From assembly GCA_031841125.1 (NCBI GenBank), contig CM063113.1, positions 38,346,197 through 38,410,196 of the forward strand: 64,000 nt of DNA. Reading direction: 5' to 3'. The translations under genes and the position numbers were made by a program. Every line of letters starts with the position of its first letter. The first letter of the stretch is position 1. The stretch comes from Acanthococcus lagerstroemiae (taxonomy: Eukaryota; Arthropoda; Insecta; Hemiptera; Eriococcidae). The notes under the pieces are model-generated. The model saw only the letters and a program-made list of their open reading frames with translations. It was not told the origin of the DNA and ran no database searches. Positions 33,301 to 43,920 of the stretch are shown piece by piece.

Positions 33301-34445
33301 ACCCCTTTTTTTATTCTACGTGGGTTATGCAGCCTTCCCCTCTCCCCAGTAACTGCATTATGATCTGGAGGGGTAACTGGACCAAAAGTGAAGGGAAATG
33401 CATTTTTCTAAATCGGCGAACTGCTGCGTCTTTATTGGTGCACATACCGGACCAGGTAATGCTACCAATCGACAGCTGGGTATGCAAAAACTCAACTCCT
33501 TCGCAACTTCCGAATTCGTTGCACACAAAATATGAAAACATCCAGCTATGTAGGAAGACAATGTTCTCGGCAACCCTCTGCCATTGTATACACGCGCCGA
33601 GCACACGTATACTGCGGGCTGGAGTAAATAGATCCGGTTCCAGATGAAGACACGCAGCCAAATAAGAAATCCTTAAAACTGTACCGTATAAGAATATAAC
33701 GGTCGAGATCAGCGAACCTTGAACGCATTCAGTTGCTCATCCACCGGGATATCAATCGAAAGTTTTTCTTTCTCAGTCTGAGGACCGACGACGGGGGCTG
33801 CTCCTTCGCTACATCTTCGCCTGCGCTAATTTTTACGATCCGGCAAAGTGCATACAATTTCGTGATAAATTCTCGATGTGCGCTCGTCGCCTGCATAATT
33901 CGGAACTCGTTCGGTGGTTAATAGTGCGCGCTAGTTCTCGATTTTTGTGAAGGTGATTATTCAATTTTTGACCGGAAATAAACCCGATAATTGTATACCG
34001 CAGTTAAACGGCAGGACTTCATTAGCAGGTAATGAAAATCATCATAATTAGTATGATAAATCAGGTGTTATCGAAGATCAGGAAAGGTTTCACTCTTGTA
34101 GCCAGCAGCCAGCCTGGTGTTCGAGGAGGAGGGCGGGTCTGGTCTTGACCAAAAGGGAAGGGGTTGTTACAGAGGGTGCGGAAATTAGAAAAACCGCTGT
34201 AAAATCGCAAAGGGAGAACTCAGACCACTCGACCCCCTTGGGTACCCCAATGCACTGCAGTTACCATGCAAATGTTTGACATTTGGTTTCTTTCTTTTGT
34301 ACTGGACTATCACATTGCAAAAAATTAGAACCTGGTCTTAATTATCTAAGCCCTCAACTTCAATGGCTGCTTGTCTCAAAATGTAGACCAGGTAGCCGGT
34401 CTTAATTTTGCATACGAACGATTTGATATCTCTCTATATACTATA
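33301..34445. other. No recognised gene; overlapping frames without domains
   Basis: Long overlapping frames occur on both strands at 33311-33661 (minus, 116 residues) and 33327-33647 (plus, 106 residues). Neither has a recognised domain and each may be the shadow of the other. Near 34230-34260, ACCCCCTTGGGTACCCCAAT resembles an end of a hAT-like MITE; the partner end was not found. Confidence 0.35.
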
Positions 34446-34915
34446 ACAGTAAAATCCACCTCCGCCACCGCACCCGGCAGAAAAAAAACCACTGCGGGTT
34501 TCCTACCCTGCCTCTTAATTGCTCATTTCTCCAGGGTTAGCCTACCCTTGGGAGGGGGTTCATGGTGCAGGAGGGAGCTTAGTAAAATCCGCTACCGCTA
34601 CCGCCAACACCGCCTCCGAGAAAAAATTCACTGCGGGTTGCCTACCCTTCCCCTCAATTGCTCATTTCTCCAGGGTAGCCTACCCTTGGGAAGGAGTTCA
34701 TGGTGGAGGAGGGAGCTTGGGGGGAGGAAGGTCGTGGTGAAGGACGAGGAGAAGTTGTGGTGAGGGTTCTCTATACACTAAACAGTAAAATCCTCCTCCT
34801 CCTTCCCCGTCGTGGGGATAAATTACTGGTAGCCTCCCTTGTACCTTAATCTCACGTTTCACCAGAGACCCCGTGGGGCTTCTCGGTGGAGGTGGGAGCT
34901 CCTACAGAGGGAGGA
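34446..34915. repeat. Three diverged tandem units of about 130-200 bp
   Basis: Units begin with CAGTAAAATCC near 34448, 34581 and 34783. The first two share CACTGCGGGTT, AATTGCTCATTTCTCCAGGG and TAGCCTACCCTTGGGA; the third is more diverged. The GGAGG-type purine content gives open frames in several phases (34371-34763), which are by-products. Confidence 0.75.
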
Positions 34916-35227
34916 CGGCCACAGTGAGGAAGGGCGTCATGGTGGGTGAGGAGGAGCATGGTGGGGGAAAGTAACTGTGATGAAGGAGGACAGCTGTGGT
35001 GGGGATTGGCAGAGGGTAGTCCACCCCAGGGGGGTCCTTGATGGAAGAGAGAGATCCCGGATGATGCAGCGTCGTGTTGTTCTCGTATAATTTCCATGGA
35101 AATTTTTTTATGTAGGTTAAGATACATGGAGGTGATTTCCGGTAGATGCTGCCAATTGTAAAAAAAGGGGGTCGTCGGCAAATTGTAGAAGCTCATCTAA
35201 AAAAACTGTTCAATTTGGCCAATATTT
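34916..35227. other. Purine-rich non-coding sequence
   Basis: The sequence is rich in GGAGG and GGTGG words continuing from the tandem array, then becomes AT-rich before the helicase fragment. TATTTCAG at 35223-35230 immediately precedes the open helicase frame and could be a splice acceptor. Confidence 0.4.
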
Positions 35228-35610
35228 CAGCAGCATAGGCTAACTAAAAATATGCGTGTAAATACCAGGGAGTCAGAATTTCCAAAATGGCTTTTAGCAA
35301 TAGGTAATAATGAAATAGACGAATTTGTTCCCCCAGAAGACATGATCAGCACAGACCTCGCGGAAGATATGTATAATGACAATATGACCCCAGTGGAAAT
35401 GTCCAAAGTAGCCATTTTAGCATCACGAAATGATGAAGTGAATGAGCTTAATGGACGAATTATTAGCAAACTTCCAGGGGAGGTGACAATTTGTTGTTCA
35501 GTTGATAGTGCTCTGGTGTTAGGTACTGATCTAACCGAAACTTCAAATGAACAAGTGCACTTTTCTTTTCCTCCTGAGTACTTGATTCATTCTATACTTG
35601 AAACAGGGTA
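35228..35610 (+). pseudogene. Helitron PIF1-type helicase fragment 1
   Basis: Translation gives QHRLTKNMRVN, FPKWLLAIGNNE, IDEFVPPEDMIS and then VAILASRNDEVNELNGRIIS, KLPGEVTICCSVDSALV. This is the central-to-late helicase region of Helitron Rep/helicase proteins (LTxNMR ... WLL.IGxG ... AILAPxNxxVNxxNxxI...LPGE...YxSxDS). It lies between the Walker motifs and the final SQGQT region; neither is present. The frame stays open to 35797, but family similarity fades near 35600. It is a fragment, distinct from the one at 56485. Confidence 0.8.
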
Positions 35611-35619
35611 CTATTGTCA

Positions 35620-35930
35620 TGCTACTTCGGAACTTATGCATATCTGTTGGCTAAAAGAATTTTCATCCTCTTTTGTCCGTTCCAATATATTCGAGCCCAC
35701 ATTCATTCGGTTGTCTTTCTGTTCATTTATCAGGTTTTGTGTAATCGATTTCGCACAAGCCTTTTGCATCCCCAGTTCTTCAGTTGAAATATCGTGAACA
35801 GTTTGATGGTTTAAATTAAGCTCCTTAGCTATATCATTCTGTCAGACGTCGATCAGACCTCACCAGGTCTCTCACTCCGTTCACATTTTCATTGGTTTTT
35901 GGTGTATGGCCCAATATAATGGATAAGACC
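35620..35930 (-). pseudogene. mariner transposase fragment
   Basis: On the minus strand the region reads TNENVNGVRDLVRSDRRLTE near 35905-35850 and, after a frameshift, AKELNLNHQTVHDISTEELG, MQKACAKSITQNLINEQKD and NRMNVGSNILERTKEDENSF. This matches the second HTH and the WVPHxL-equivalent region of mariner transposases. The first catalytic aspartate (usually within GDESW) would follow but the sequence is lost there. It abuts the helicase fragment on the opposite strand. Confidence 0.85.
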
Positions 35931-36430
35931 AAGGTACAAGGACAAAGTGAAATGGATGGGGTGGTAAAACTCGACACTGGTTTCAAAATGGGCAAGATGT
36001 TGGTGATTCGGACAGTCTCCAATAACCAGTCGATCAAATTGAAGAAGAGGAGACTCCTGCTTGTCAATTGAACTTGGTAAGCCTTTCCTGCATTGTTTCC
36101 GTATCCTTTTCAGAATTCGCGTCAGCCTTGATTAGGAATAGAATTCCTGGTGCTTAAAATGTTTTACTCTTTTAAATTTGTAAAATGCTGTCTGAACTAA
36201 ACTCACAACCCTTAGATAATGCTGGTCCATGTAGAAGGGTGCATTTAAGTTGTATAGAAAGCCCCTACAAAGTATACACTACGTGAATGTACACCGGTAG
36301 TGCTGTATAAGTTGCATATGGTGCTTCTCATGTTCGGGAGGCCATCGGTGTAAGAAGGTCTCACGTCAGTCAGGAGGGGGGGGATTGGAGTCGGAGTGAC
36401 TGTTGTATGATGTCATCTTCTTGCTGTGTA
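35931..36430. other. No recognised gene
   Basis: The first 140 bp may be further decayed mariner sequence, but I cannot align it. A G run (36376-36383) is present. Nothing else is recognised. Confidence 0.4.
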
Positions 36431-36676
36431 GTCGAACCTCTGTAACTCGAAGTTCAAGGGGAACATAAATTTCTTCGAGTTGTAGAGGCTATCGAGGTAA
36501 TGAAGTTCGAGTTGAAGAGGCCGGGATAGTAAAAATTCCAGTTATAGTCGTCCCTAAAAAAAATTGTAAAAAGTTTCAAAAAATGAAAACCATAGATATC
36601 TGTGCATATATAGTATCTACGTATAAAGAGGTATTTCCCCCAAAAAGTTCGAGTCATAGAGGCTCTGTATTCGGCT
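36431..36676. mobile_element. pogo/Tigger-like MITE
   Basis: The left end GTCGAACCTCTGTAACTCGAA minus its final base follows a TA at 36429-36430, and the right side has TTCGAGTCATAGAGGC, its inverted counterpart. Internal copies of TTCGAGTTGTAGAGGC and TTCGAGTTGAAGAGGC extend the pattern. GAACCTCTxTAACTCGAA-type ends with TA targets are typical of pogo/Tigger elements. The right border is decayed. Confidence 0.6.
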
Positions 36677-36935
36677 TATAGAAGTAATTTTATGCACGCT
36701 CCTTATGGGGATGTGAAAGGAAACCCACATTATGTTCGGAATTTTGGATTTGTAGCCTGGGTTGCTATTTATTTATAATTCGAATAGACTTCACTCATAC
36801 TAAGGTGGCGCAAGAACCGCCACCAAAACGGAAGCTATAAACTTATGAAAATTTACTAGCCGAAGCATAAAAAAAAAAGAGTTAAACGGAGTAAAAGTCA
36901 AAAAAATGTAGTTTGAGTACTTTTTATACGTTTTT
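36677..36935. other. Non-coding gap with a small hairpin
   Basis: GGTGGCGCAAGAACCGCCACC at 36804-36824, here written with its loop as GGTGGCG and CGCCACC arms, would form a short stable hairpin. No gene is seen. Confidence 0.4.
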
Positions 36936-37620
36936 ACTTGAAAATTGAAGGCGCGCCATCTTAGGAACACAGATTTGAAAATGGCGAATTTGACTTTGCT
37001 TCATAATTTCAGGGGCGGATTTGGGGAACAAGTTTAGGGGGGGGGAGACTTGGGAAACAATGCACAAAATTTTTTTCCCTCTCTTTGGAACGTTTCACGG
37101 ACTTCCTTAATGTAATAAAAGTGAAGAGAGAAGTGTAGCATTACAAAAAATTTCTTTCTTTCTTTCCCTCTTTCTTTCTTTCTCCTCCTTTTTTTCCTTT
37201 TCTTTACGTTCCTTTTTTTTAATTGGGGGGGGGGGCTTTTCCATATCCCCCCAGTAAATCCGCCATTATAACTTTTATTACTGAGGGAAGAGTTTGGGAA
37301 CGAATGACACGATACTTTAGGAATTAGTAGTAAACAGTCTAAAGAACCTCCCATCAAGTTTGATACAATTTGCTCCCATACCTACACTTGAAGAAATCGG
37401 CACCAAAAAAAAGTGCACCATCTTAGGAACACGTGTCTTAAGATGGCGCATTTGACTTCTTTACAATTTTAATTAGTGAGGGAAGGGTTTGGGAGCGAAT
37501 GATACAAAAGTTTAAGAATAAGTAGTAGATAGTCCAAAGAACCTTCTATCAGTTCTGATACATTTTAGTCCCACACATTTTTGGAAATATCGGCATACAA
37601 AATACAACGTGCGCCAACTT
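36936..37620. repeat. Diverged tandem repeat (about 170-bp unit), first unit split by a MITE
   Basis: Phrases such as GCGCCATCTTAGGAACAC, GAGGGAAGRGTTTGGGA-type and AGTCCAAAGAACCT recur at 36950, 37425 and 37610, and at 37285, 37470 and 37325-37540. The units are diverged and are not coding. Confidence 0.7.
37010..37266. mobile_element. hAT-like MITE (257 bp)
   Basis: The left end CAGGGGCGGATTTGGGG matches the inverted right end ATGGCGGATTTACTGGGG. G runs lie near both ends (37037-37045 and 37225-37235). Possible duplications are CATAATTT (37002-37009) and TATAACTT (37267-37274), six of eight matching. A CTTT-type microsatellite lies at 37150-37206. It interrupts a tandem-repeat unit whose sister copies are continuous near 37455. 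Confidence 0.7.
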
Positions 37621-37751
37621 AGGACAACCTCTCCTACTTACTATCAAGGTCGTCATTAGGTCATTCTCCAGAGACTGAGAATATTGAAATGGCATTTCCT
37701 TTTTAGTCGCCTCCTTTTATTTTTATGATACCTACTTGGCTTGTATGCATT

Positions 37752-38165
37752 AGAGAATAAAATTTAGTGAGGAGGATGAGGTTGGTCCACGACGATAGAC
37801 ATCTTGTCCATGGCCAAATTCCTTATATCCACGACTACGGACGAAACACTTTCAAGAATTTCATTTTCCGCGGAATTTTTGAAAACTGTGCTATCACTGC
37901 TATCACATGCACCAGTGTCTACAATCTGGGACCTGGATAGATTCAGGGATCAAAACTGTACCAATATTGCCGTTTGATGTGCTGAAAAATGTATAAGGCA
38001 CATATCTTTACATCAGTCAAAGACTGACCACGACAATGGACTGAAAACCATGGTAACAAAAATTAATGCCATCCCTTCTGGAAATGTGAAGTCACTGACA
38101 GAGTAATAAACTTCTTAGCATATATTTTCAGTCCACCTGAATAGTAATACCACTTTATGGGGCGA
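37752..38165 (-). pseudogene. Duplicated exon-like block, copy 1
   Basis: About 410 bp similar to 40612-41025. On the minus strand a frame ends with VVDIRNLAMDKMSIVVDQPH and a TAA at 37764-37766. A 35-nt exon-like segment (38006-38040) is preceded by TTTTCAG but the donor position reads AT instead of GT. This copy therefore seems the more decayed. The gene or transposon of origin is not recognised. Confidence 0.4.
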
Positions 38166-39222
38166 AAATGACTTGTCTTTTTACAGACTATTGCCCCTTT
38201 TGGCGGATCCAGGGGCGTTAGAAATATGGTGTCCACTCTGTTTTGGTCAAAACAACTACTCAAAATTCAAAATTATACGCAACTACTCGGGGGACTCTCT
38301 GCTCCTACACTGTCTGCTGAGGGTGCTAGTTGGGGGTGCCTGTCTTTGTATTCAGTAGTCTTCTCCCGGGGGATGCTGGGTTTGGATTCTCTAGGTTTTT
38401 CTGTCAGTGGTGGTTTTAAGAAGGCTGCTAGTGGGCCAGTATGAATATATGGGAGAGAATTGTGGGCCGGGGTTCCTGCGGATGATACTGCTTGACGACA
38501 CATAATAAGTGATAGACAATGGTAAGCGACAAAATCGAGGCATGCGGATCCATACGGATTTTGCTTGTTGCTCATGAAACTGTACGGAATTTTGAAAAAG
38601 TAATCTGACAGCCTGTGGCTTCGCTTGTCCTCGCCTATATTTCGTGAAATTCTGTAGTTCGCGACAAACAATAATTCGGTCAAAAACGTAACTCGGAAAA
38701 TTTTCTATACATATTCCTCATCCTGCTTAACTTTCTCTTTCTAGTCTGTCACTACTTTCCAGATTACTCAGACTGTGTATTCTTTGGAAGGGATGTCCTG
38801 AAACAGGAGCGAGTACACGATGGAGACAATGGAGGTAACTGCCCCTTCCACAGAGAAAAGTTGAAACTGAAATCTCTTCAAAGATGGCAGTCTTACTAGT
38901 CTCAAGTATGCCTAGTAGAGTGAGAGAGAGTCGAGGTATCCTAAGCAAGTATGAAGATGCCTCAGAAGAGCCGTATATTATACAGTAGCGTAGCTAGCTT
39001 TGTACTTTGCATGGGCACGGAAGGGCCAACACAGAGTTGGGTCAAGTTGCTGCAGACCAAATCAGTTTTATGTATTCGGCTCGGCGGAGGGGAAGGGAAT
39101 GGGGGATGTGTTGAAAAATGACGTTGGCATGTAAAATTTTAAGTCAACGCATACTTAGATGAATACTGCTAATCAATAAAATGTAATTATACGGGCGTTA
39201 TGCAAATAGGATATAATATCTA
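38166..39222. other. No recognised gene; single MITE-like ends
   Basis: TGGCGGATCCAGGGGCG at 38199-38215 and CAGTAGCGTAGCTAG at 38985-38999 resemble ends of hAT-like MITEs without visible partners. Minus-strand frames at 38273-38683 (136 residues) and 38727-38948 have no recognised domain. Confidence 0.4.
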
Positions 39223-40365
39223 CCGTAAACAGGGGTGACTTTGCCTAAAATTTTCGGGTTTTCAAACTTGAACAGCAGTAACGCGTGATCTATTGGAGGT
39301 ACAGGAAATCTAAAAACTGTTCCGGATTGGTTGAAGCCTTAGGAATATGATTAGCTAGGAAAATCGAAATTTCTTCCCCCCCCCCCTCCGGACCAGAAAG
39401 GCCTGAAGATGAATCGGCAAAGTTACTTGAACACGGGGTGACATTGAATGCGTATAAAATGGGTGAAAATGTTCGAAATTTATTACGAAAGGCCATAAAA
39501 ACGAAAGAAAAATTGCAATTTAAGTTAAATTACGTCTTCGGGGAAGATATAAATATTCCTTGGGATTAAATGGGCTCAGGTAAAACTCTTGATGGCAACA
39601 AATTTCACGCAATTAAAATCATCCTTCAGAGGATAGTGAAATTCGTTTTTTCTATTTCGATATTGCTCGTCCTTCCGGATTCCGACGGATATCATTATCT
39701 GTTTTGTGAAGATAATTAAATATAAATTGTTTTAACGGATATCTTGTATGTAGCTGAAGCTTCGGCTCGGGTCATATTACCATTTCAAATTTTCTGTTAG
39801 ACACTCTTCAAGTGTTACTCGGGTATAATCAGAATAGGTGCGACACCCGACTTGTATTTTATTTATTTTCTTGGTATTTCAAAACAACTTCGAATGACAT
39901 CTTGACAAATTTGAAACTCAAAACAACCTCGCAAATGTAGGAAAGCTCGCGAGGGTAACTTTTCAAAATGATAAAAACAAAAATTGCCATTCGGCAAGGT
40001 CACCCTAAGGCAGTATTTCGCTTATACCTTATGGTTTCAGACTGGAAAATGCCTAGACCTTATACATCCTTGGAAAGCTGAGAGTTCAGGCTTTAAAATT
40101 ACACCACAATAATTTTTCTGTGAGTTCCTGGTTGGATTTCACAGACCTTATCAGGTTACTATTTCAGAACTTTTTCTGTGCTTGAAAAACAGCCTACCTT
40201 TGCCACCTATTTCGACCTGTGTTACGTCCCACTGGTTTTGGAAGTGTTGTTCCTATGTCCCTTCATCGATCTATGCTCTTAGAAGTGTTAGAATACGTTT
40301 GTATATGGTCAAAAATGAAAATCAGCAAAGTCATTTCCCGTGGGTAAAGTCACCCCGATTTACGG
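39223..40365. mobile_element. TIR element (1143 bp) with GTAAAC..GGGGTGACTTT ends
   Basis: The left end CCGTAAACAGGGGTGACTTT follows TA at 39221-39222. The right end inverted reads CCGTAAATCGGGGTGACTTT. The right flank reads CT rather than TA. The ends resemble those of the short element at 47376-47568, which has TA on both sides. This suggests a Tc1/mariner-like or similar TA-targeting family. No transposase is recognised in the interior. Confidence 0.7.
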
Positions 40366-40611
40366 CTTTTTTTTTTTGAGAAAAAATTTAACATTTTTTT
40401 AAAAAGGGCTTAATCCTTCAAAAAAATAGGCGGGCCGAGGTATGTTTTGAATGCGCCGCTGCGTATATAGAATTTTAATTCTAGAAAAATCTTACAGGGT
40501 CTTGAAGAAGTCTTCAAGAAATTTGTTAAATCTTAAACAGTTTTGGGTCATTCTCAAGAAAATGAGAGTATTAAGCTGGTATTTATTTTTTCGTTAGATT
40601 CTTTTATTCAA

Positions 40612-41025
40612 TAAATTTACTAAGCAGGCGGATGATGACTTTTGTCCACGACGATAGACATCTTGTGCATGGCGAAAGTACTGATATCCTTAACTCTGGA
40701 CAAAGCAGCTTGAAGCATCTCAGTTTTCTTTTCCAGTAAATTTGTAAAAATTATGCTATCATATGAGCCAATGACCATGATTTAGCAGCTGGGTCTTGTT
40801 CAACGCTTGAAACTGTACCAGTATTGCCATTTCTTGTGCTGCAAAATGTATAAGGCACATACCTTTGCACCAGTAAAAGATTGACCACGACAATGGACTG
40901 AACACCCTGGTAACAGAACTTTACGACATCCCTTCTAGAAATGTGAAGTCACTGACAACAAATTGCACGTCTTAACATATACTTCTAGTTTTCCTGAATA
41001 ATAATTCCAGATTATTAGGAAAATT
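40612..41025 (-). pseudogene. Duplicated exon-like block, copy 2
   Basis: On the minus strand, a 35-nt segment (40863-40897) is bounded by a TTCAG acceptor and a GTATGT donor. After a further possible acceptor (GGTACAG near 40810), a 52-residue frame (40620-40778) reads FTNLLEKKTEMLQAALSRVK then DISTFAMHKMSIVVDKSHHP and stops; an AATAAA lies about 10 bp beyond the stop. In-frame relation to copy 1 at the C-terminus (MSIVVD) supports coding origin. An upstream stop in the same frame shows that it is not a simple continuous exon. Function unknown. Confidence 0.4.
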
Positions 41026-41764
41026 TAAATACAAATTTTTTATTCAAAGACACCATTAGTGTATTTCTTGACATTCTTTATTTTGCCCCTTCTCCATTTG
41101 ATAAACATGATGTCGCAGGCGGATCTGTAATCACGAGAGATTGGAAATAGTGTAAAAGTTCATATGCTTTCGTACTCTAATAAAAAAAATTTCCACGGAA
41201 ATGTCAACCACTGAATTCGTGTTGGGGGAGCGTTCTCGCCTCAGAAGTAACGCTCAAAAGTAACACTTTTTGTCGTTGTATGTGCCAAAGCTCGCGAGCA
41301 CCGGTTTTTTTTCGTCATGCTTCAAAGTAACGCTGCTTCAAGTAACGTTCAAAAGTAACGTTATGTCCCCCGTTAGTGTGCCAAAAGCAAAGACATGAAA
41401 ATGTCAAAACAACTTGGAATAATTTTTTTTTTTAAATACAACTGGTATTGAGAAGAGGTGGTGACATCCACGACGAGCTGGATACCTTCCTACGCTTTTT
41501 CCATTCAAAATGTGACAGTTGTCTTGTCGAATGAATTTGATTGGTGAAATTTATTGCGGATGTTATTGCGTAACTCAAAATACCCACGCCTCTTTCTCAA
41601 AAAAATCGGAAGTGAGGACCCAAAACTTACTGGTAACAAAATATGCTCACCGTTTCTGGAGAATGATCCAATTAATGACATTTTTACCCACAATTCCTTA
41701 ATAATCGGTAGAGAGTGAAACACCCTTCTAGGCATTTTCGCTTCGCAGAGTCCTTTTTGACGTT
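41026..41764. other. Non-coding; short repeated AAGTAACG words
   Basis: Between 41226 and 41385, AAGTAACG or AAGTAACA occurs five times, framed by GGGGGAGCGTT and TGTCCCCCGTT. This may be a small TIR element. Frames nearby have no domains. Confidence 0.4.
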
Positions 41765-42175
41765 TCAAAACTCTTCGCTTTTTGACGTCGTTTCGAAATA
41801 GTTTGTTGTGCAGCGTCGCCGAGCAGAGGGCAGCAGCGACCGGCGACGTCGCTGAAAAGCGCGCGTTCGGTGAAAAATCTCTTCTTCGTCGCGACCAACA
41901 TTTTCCGACGTAATTGCGGCCTTTGCCTGGAGATGCCGCGTGCCGCGCGGCGCGTCGATACGCGGCTCCTTGGAAAATATCAACGGAGGGCGTTTCCTTA
42001 CGTGCAGTTTTTCCTGGTGCGCCGGCTCACTTTTCATCCCCTCGCCGGCGAAAAAACGCTCCCTTCGCGCCGGGCCGCGCCGAATTTTCCAGACGCCTTT
42101 CGCCTCCTTACCTCCTCGCCGTCCTCGGAGAGCGTGCGTCGTCGTCTTCTTATCTTAACAAAATAAACGGCTTCT
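41765..42175. promoter_or_regulatory. CpG-rich, GC-rich block; possible promoter or 5' exon
   Basis: The block is sharply richer in G+C than its surroundings, with ten CpG dinucleotides in 41941-42000 alone. Frames are open on both strands for 70-139 residues (41765-42037 minus, 41870-42166 and 41914-42333 plus) but have no recognised domain. Open frames in such sequence are expected because stop codons are AT-rich. A gene start on either strand is a plausible inference; nothing in the sequence proves it. Confidence 0.35.
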
Positions 42176-43269
42176 GGCCTCCTCCGTTTTTATTTTCTTC
42201 CTTAAAACTTTCGTTGGCCATCTCTTTCAGTTTTCTCGCTGTTCTTCGTCTGCTTAACATGCACTCGGTCGTTACCTATCGTCCGGTCGTCGATACCGCG
42301 AATTCGAGAATTCAGTCTGTTTTTTATTTTTAGTCGTATAATTTGTTAGTTAAATTCGAAACGGACTTTTTTATTATTTTTTTATTTTTATAGTACGATT
42401 TTTTTTACTTTTTTTTTTTTTTTTTTCGTTTTGCTGGAAAAGTGCAATAAACGCGAGTGGTCGGTGACGGTGTCCGAAATTGCAGAATTTTTCTGAAAAT
42501 CGAATAGAGGATTGAAATTCGAAAATGCATGCCGGTGAGGAAGTACGATCAAAAGCACCCCGATGACGAATAACAGGTAAGGGCTTGTGTATCATATCAC
42601 GAACGGCGCGATGTTATTCTGTTCGTGCGGTCTCCTCGATACGCTTACCTGTTGCTTTTGGGGGTAAAATTACCCAAAATGTGCGGATTTGTCAGTGTAA
42701 ATGCGAGCAAAGGTGGATAGGTGTGATTTTGAGTGCAGAAACCTCTGAAGATAGGTGAACGTATTTTTGGTATCGTACCGCAGCTAGTATGACCCATACA
42801 TTTGAGAGAGTATATTGCTCCTCGCACTGATTACACGTCTGAAAAAATATTTTGTATGGTAATCAGCTAGAGAAAAATTTTCAAAGGTAAAGATTTTTAT
42901 TGAAATAATACTCGGTCGAGGAGAAAGTGGAATAAATTAGGAAATCGTAAAACGTACTGGTTTGAAATTAAGTGTCTTGAAATTCTGTAACAGAATGTCC
43001 TGAACGAAAGAAATAGTTCAAGTGCTCTAAAATGCGAAGTCCAAAGTTTTGCGAAATTTTTTGACCGTTTTACAATGTGTGTTAAAGGGAGAAAATATTT
43101 AATGTTGTATCGAATAAATCACAAGCTGGACTTGAAAACAGAGTTAAACACACTATAAAATCATAAGAGGTAATCAAAAAAAGATGAGTGTTAACCTTGA
43201 AAAAAACTAGTAATAGAAGTCGGTTACGTTATTATCTATATTTTTATTTGAAGAAAAGAAGAAAAAAAA
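42176..43269. other. No recognised gene
   Basis: T-rich sequence (42360-42430) follows the GC-rich block, then AT-rich unique sequence. CTCGGTCGTTACC and related CpG-rich text continue to about 42310. Confidence 0.4.
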
Positions 43270-43920
43270 TTATTGGTCAGTATTCTACCTTGCTTTTTTC
43301 CAATTTTTGAAAATTGATAGATTTAAAGAATAAAAACTTTCAATATTTTTGCGTCGACAAGTTTTGAATAAAAGGCTGTTTTTTATGCAGATCTTCAACA
43401 GAATAGTCCGTCACCTTCTTATCTGCATTTTTATTTGAAAAAAAAAAAAAATGTGGTCAACATTCTTAGCCCACCATGCCTTTCCAATTTTCTAAAAATT
43501 GATAGACTGTGGAAATAGAAACATACTAATTATTTTTGTGTCGAAAATTTTCGAAGTTTTGAAGCAGGAAAGGATTTCTATTTGAAGAAAGAAAGAAAAT
43601 AAAACATTTGTGGTCAACATTTTTAGCTCAACTTGCCCTTCCGATTTTCTAAAAATTGATAGCCTTAGGAAACAAAAACTTTCAACTAATTATTTTTATG
43701 TCGAAAATTTTCGAGTTTTGAAGCAGAAAAGGCATTTTATTTGAAAAAAGGAAGGAAAACAAATGTGGTCAATATTCTCAGCCCATCCTGCTTTTCCAGT
43801 TTTCAAAAATTGATAGACTTGGTTTCAAAGACTTCCAGCATTTTTCTGTCGAATATTTTTGAAATTTTGAAGCATAAGATGTTGTCTTTCATACGGATCT
43901 TCAAAAGAGTAGATCTGTAA
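43270..43920. repeat. Four tandem units of about 155-178 bp
   Basis: The phrase TTGGTCA or GTGGTCAACATTCTTAGC recurs at about 43276, 43454, 43612 and 43766, each followed by CCAATTTTCTAAAAATTGATAG-like and GTCGAAAATTTTCGA-like text. AG-rich and A-rich tracts separate the units. Non-coding. Confidence 0.85.

Noticed and set aside
33311..33661. 116-residue minus-strand and 106-residue plus-strand frames
   Set aside because: They overlap on opposite strands, have no recognisable domain and no exon-intron signals that would favour either.
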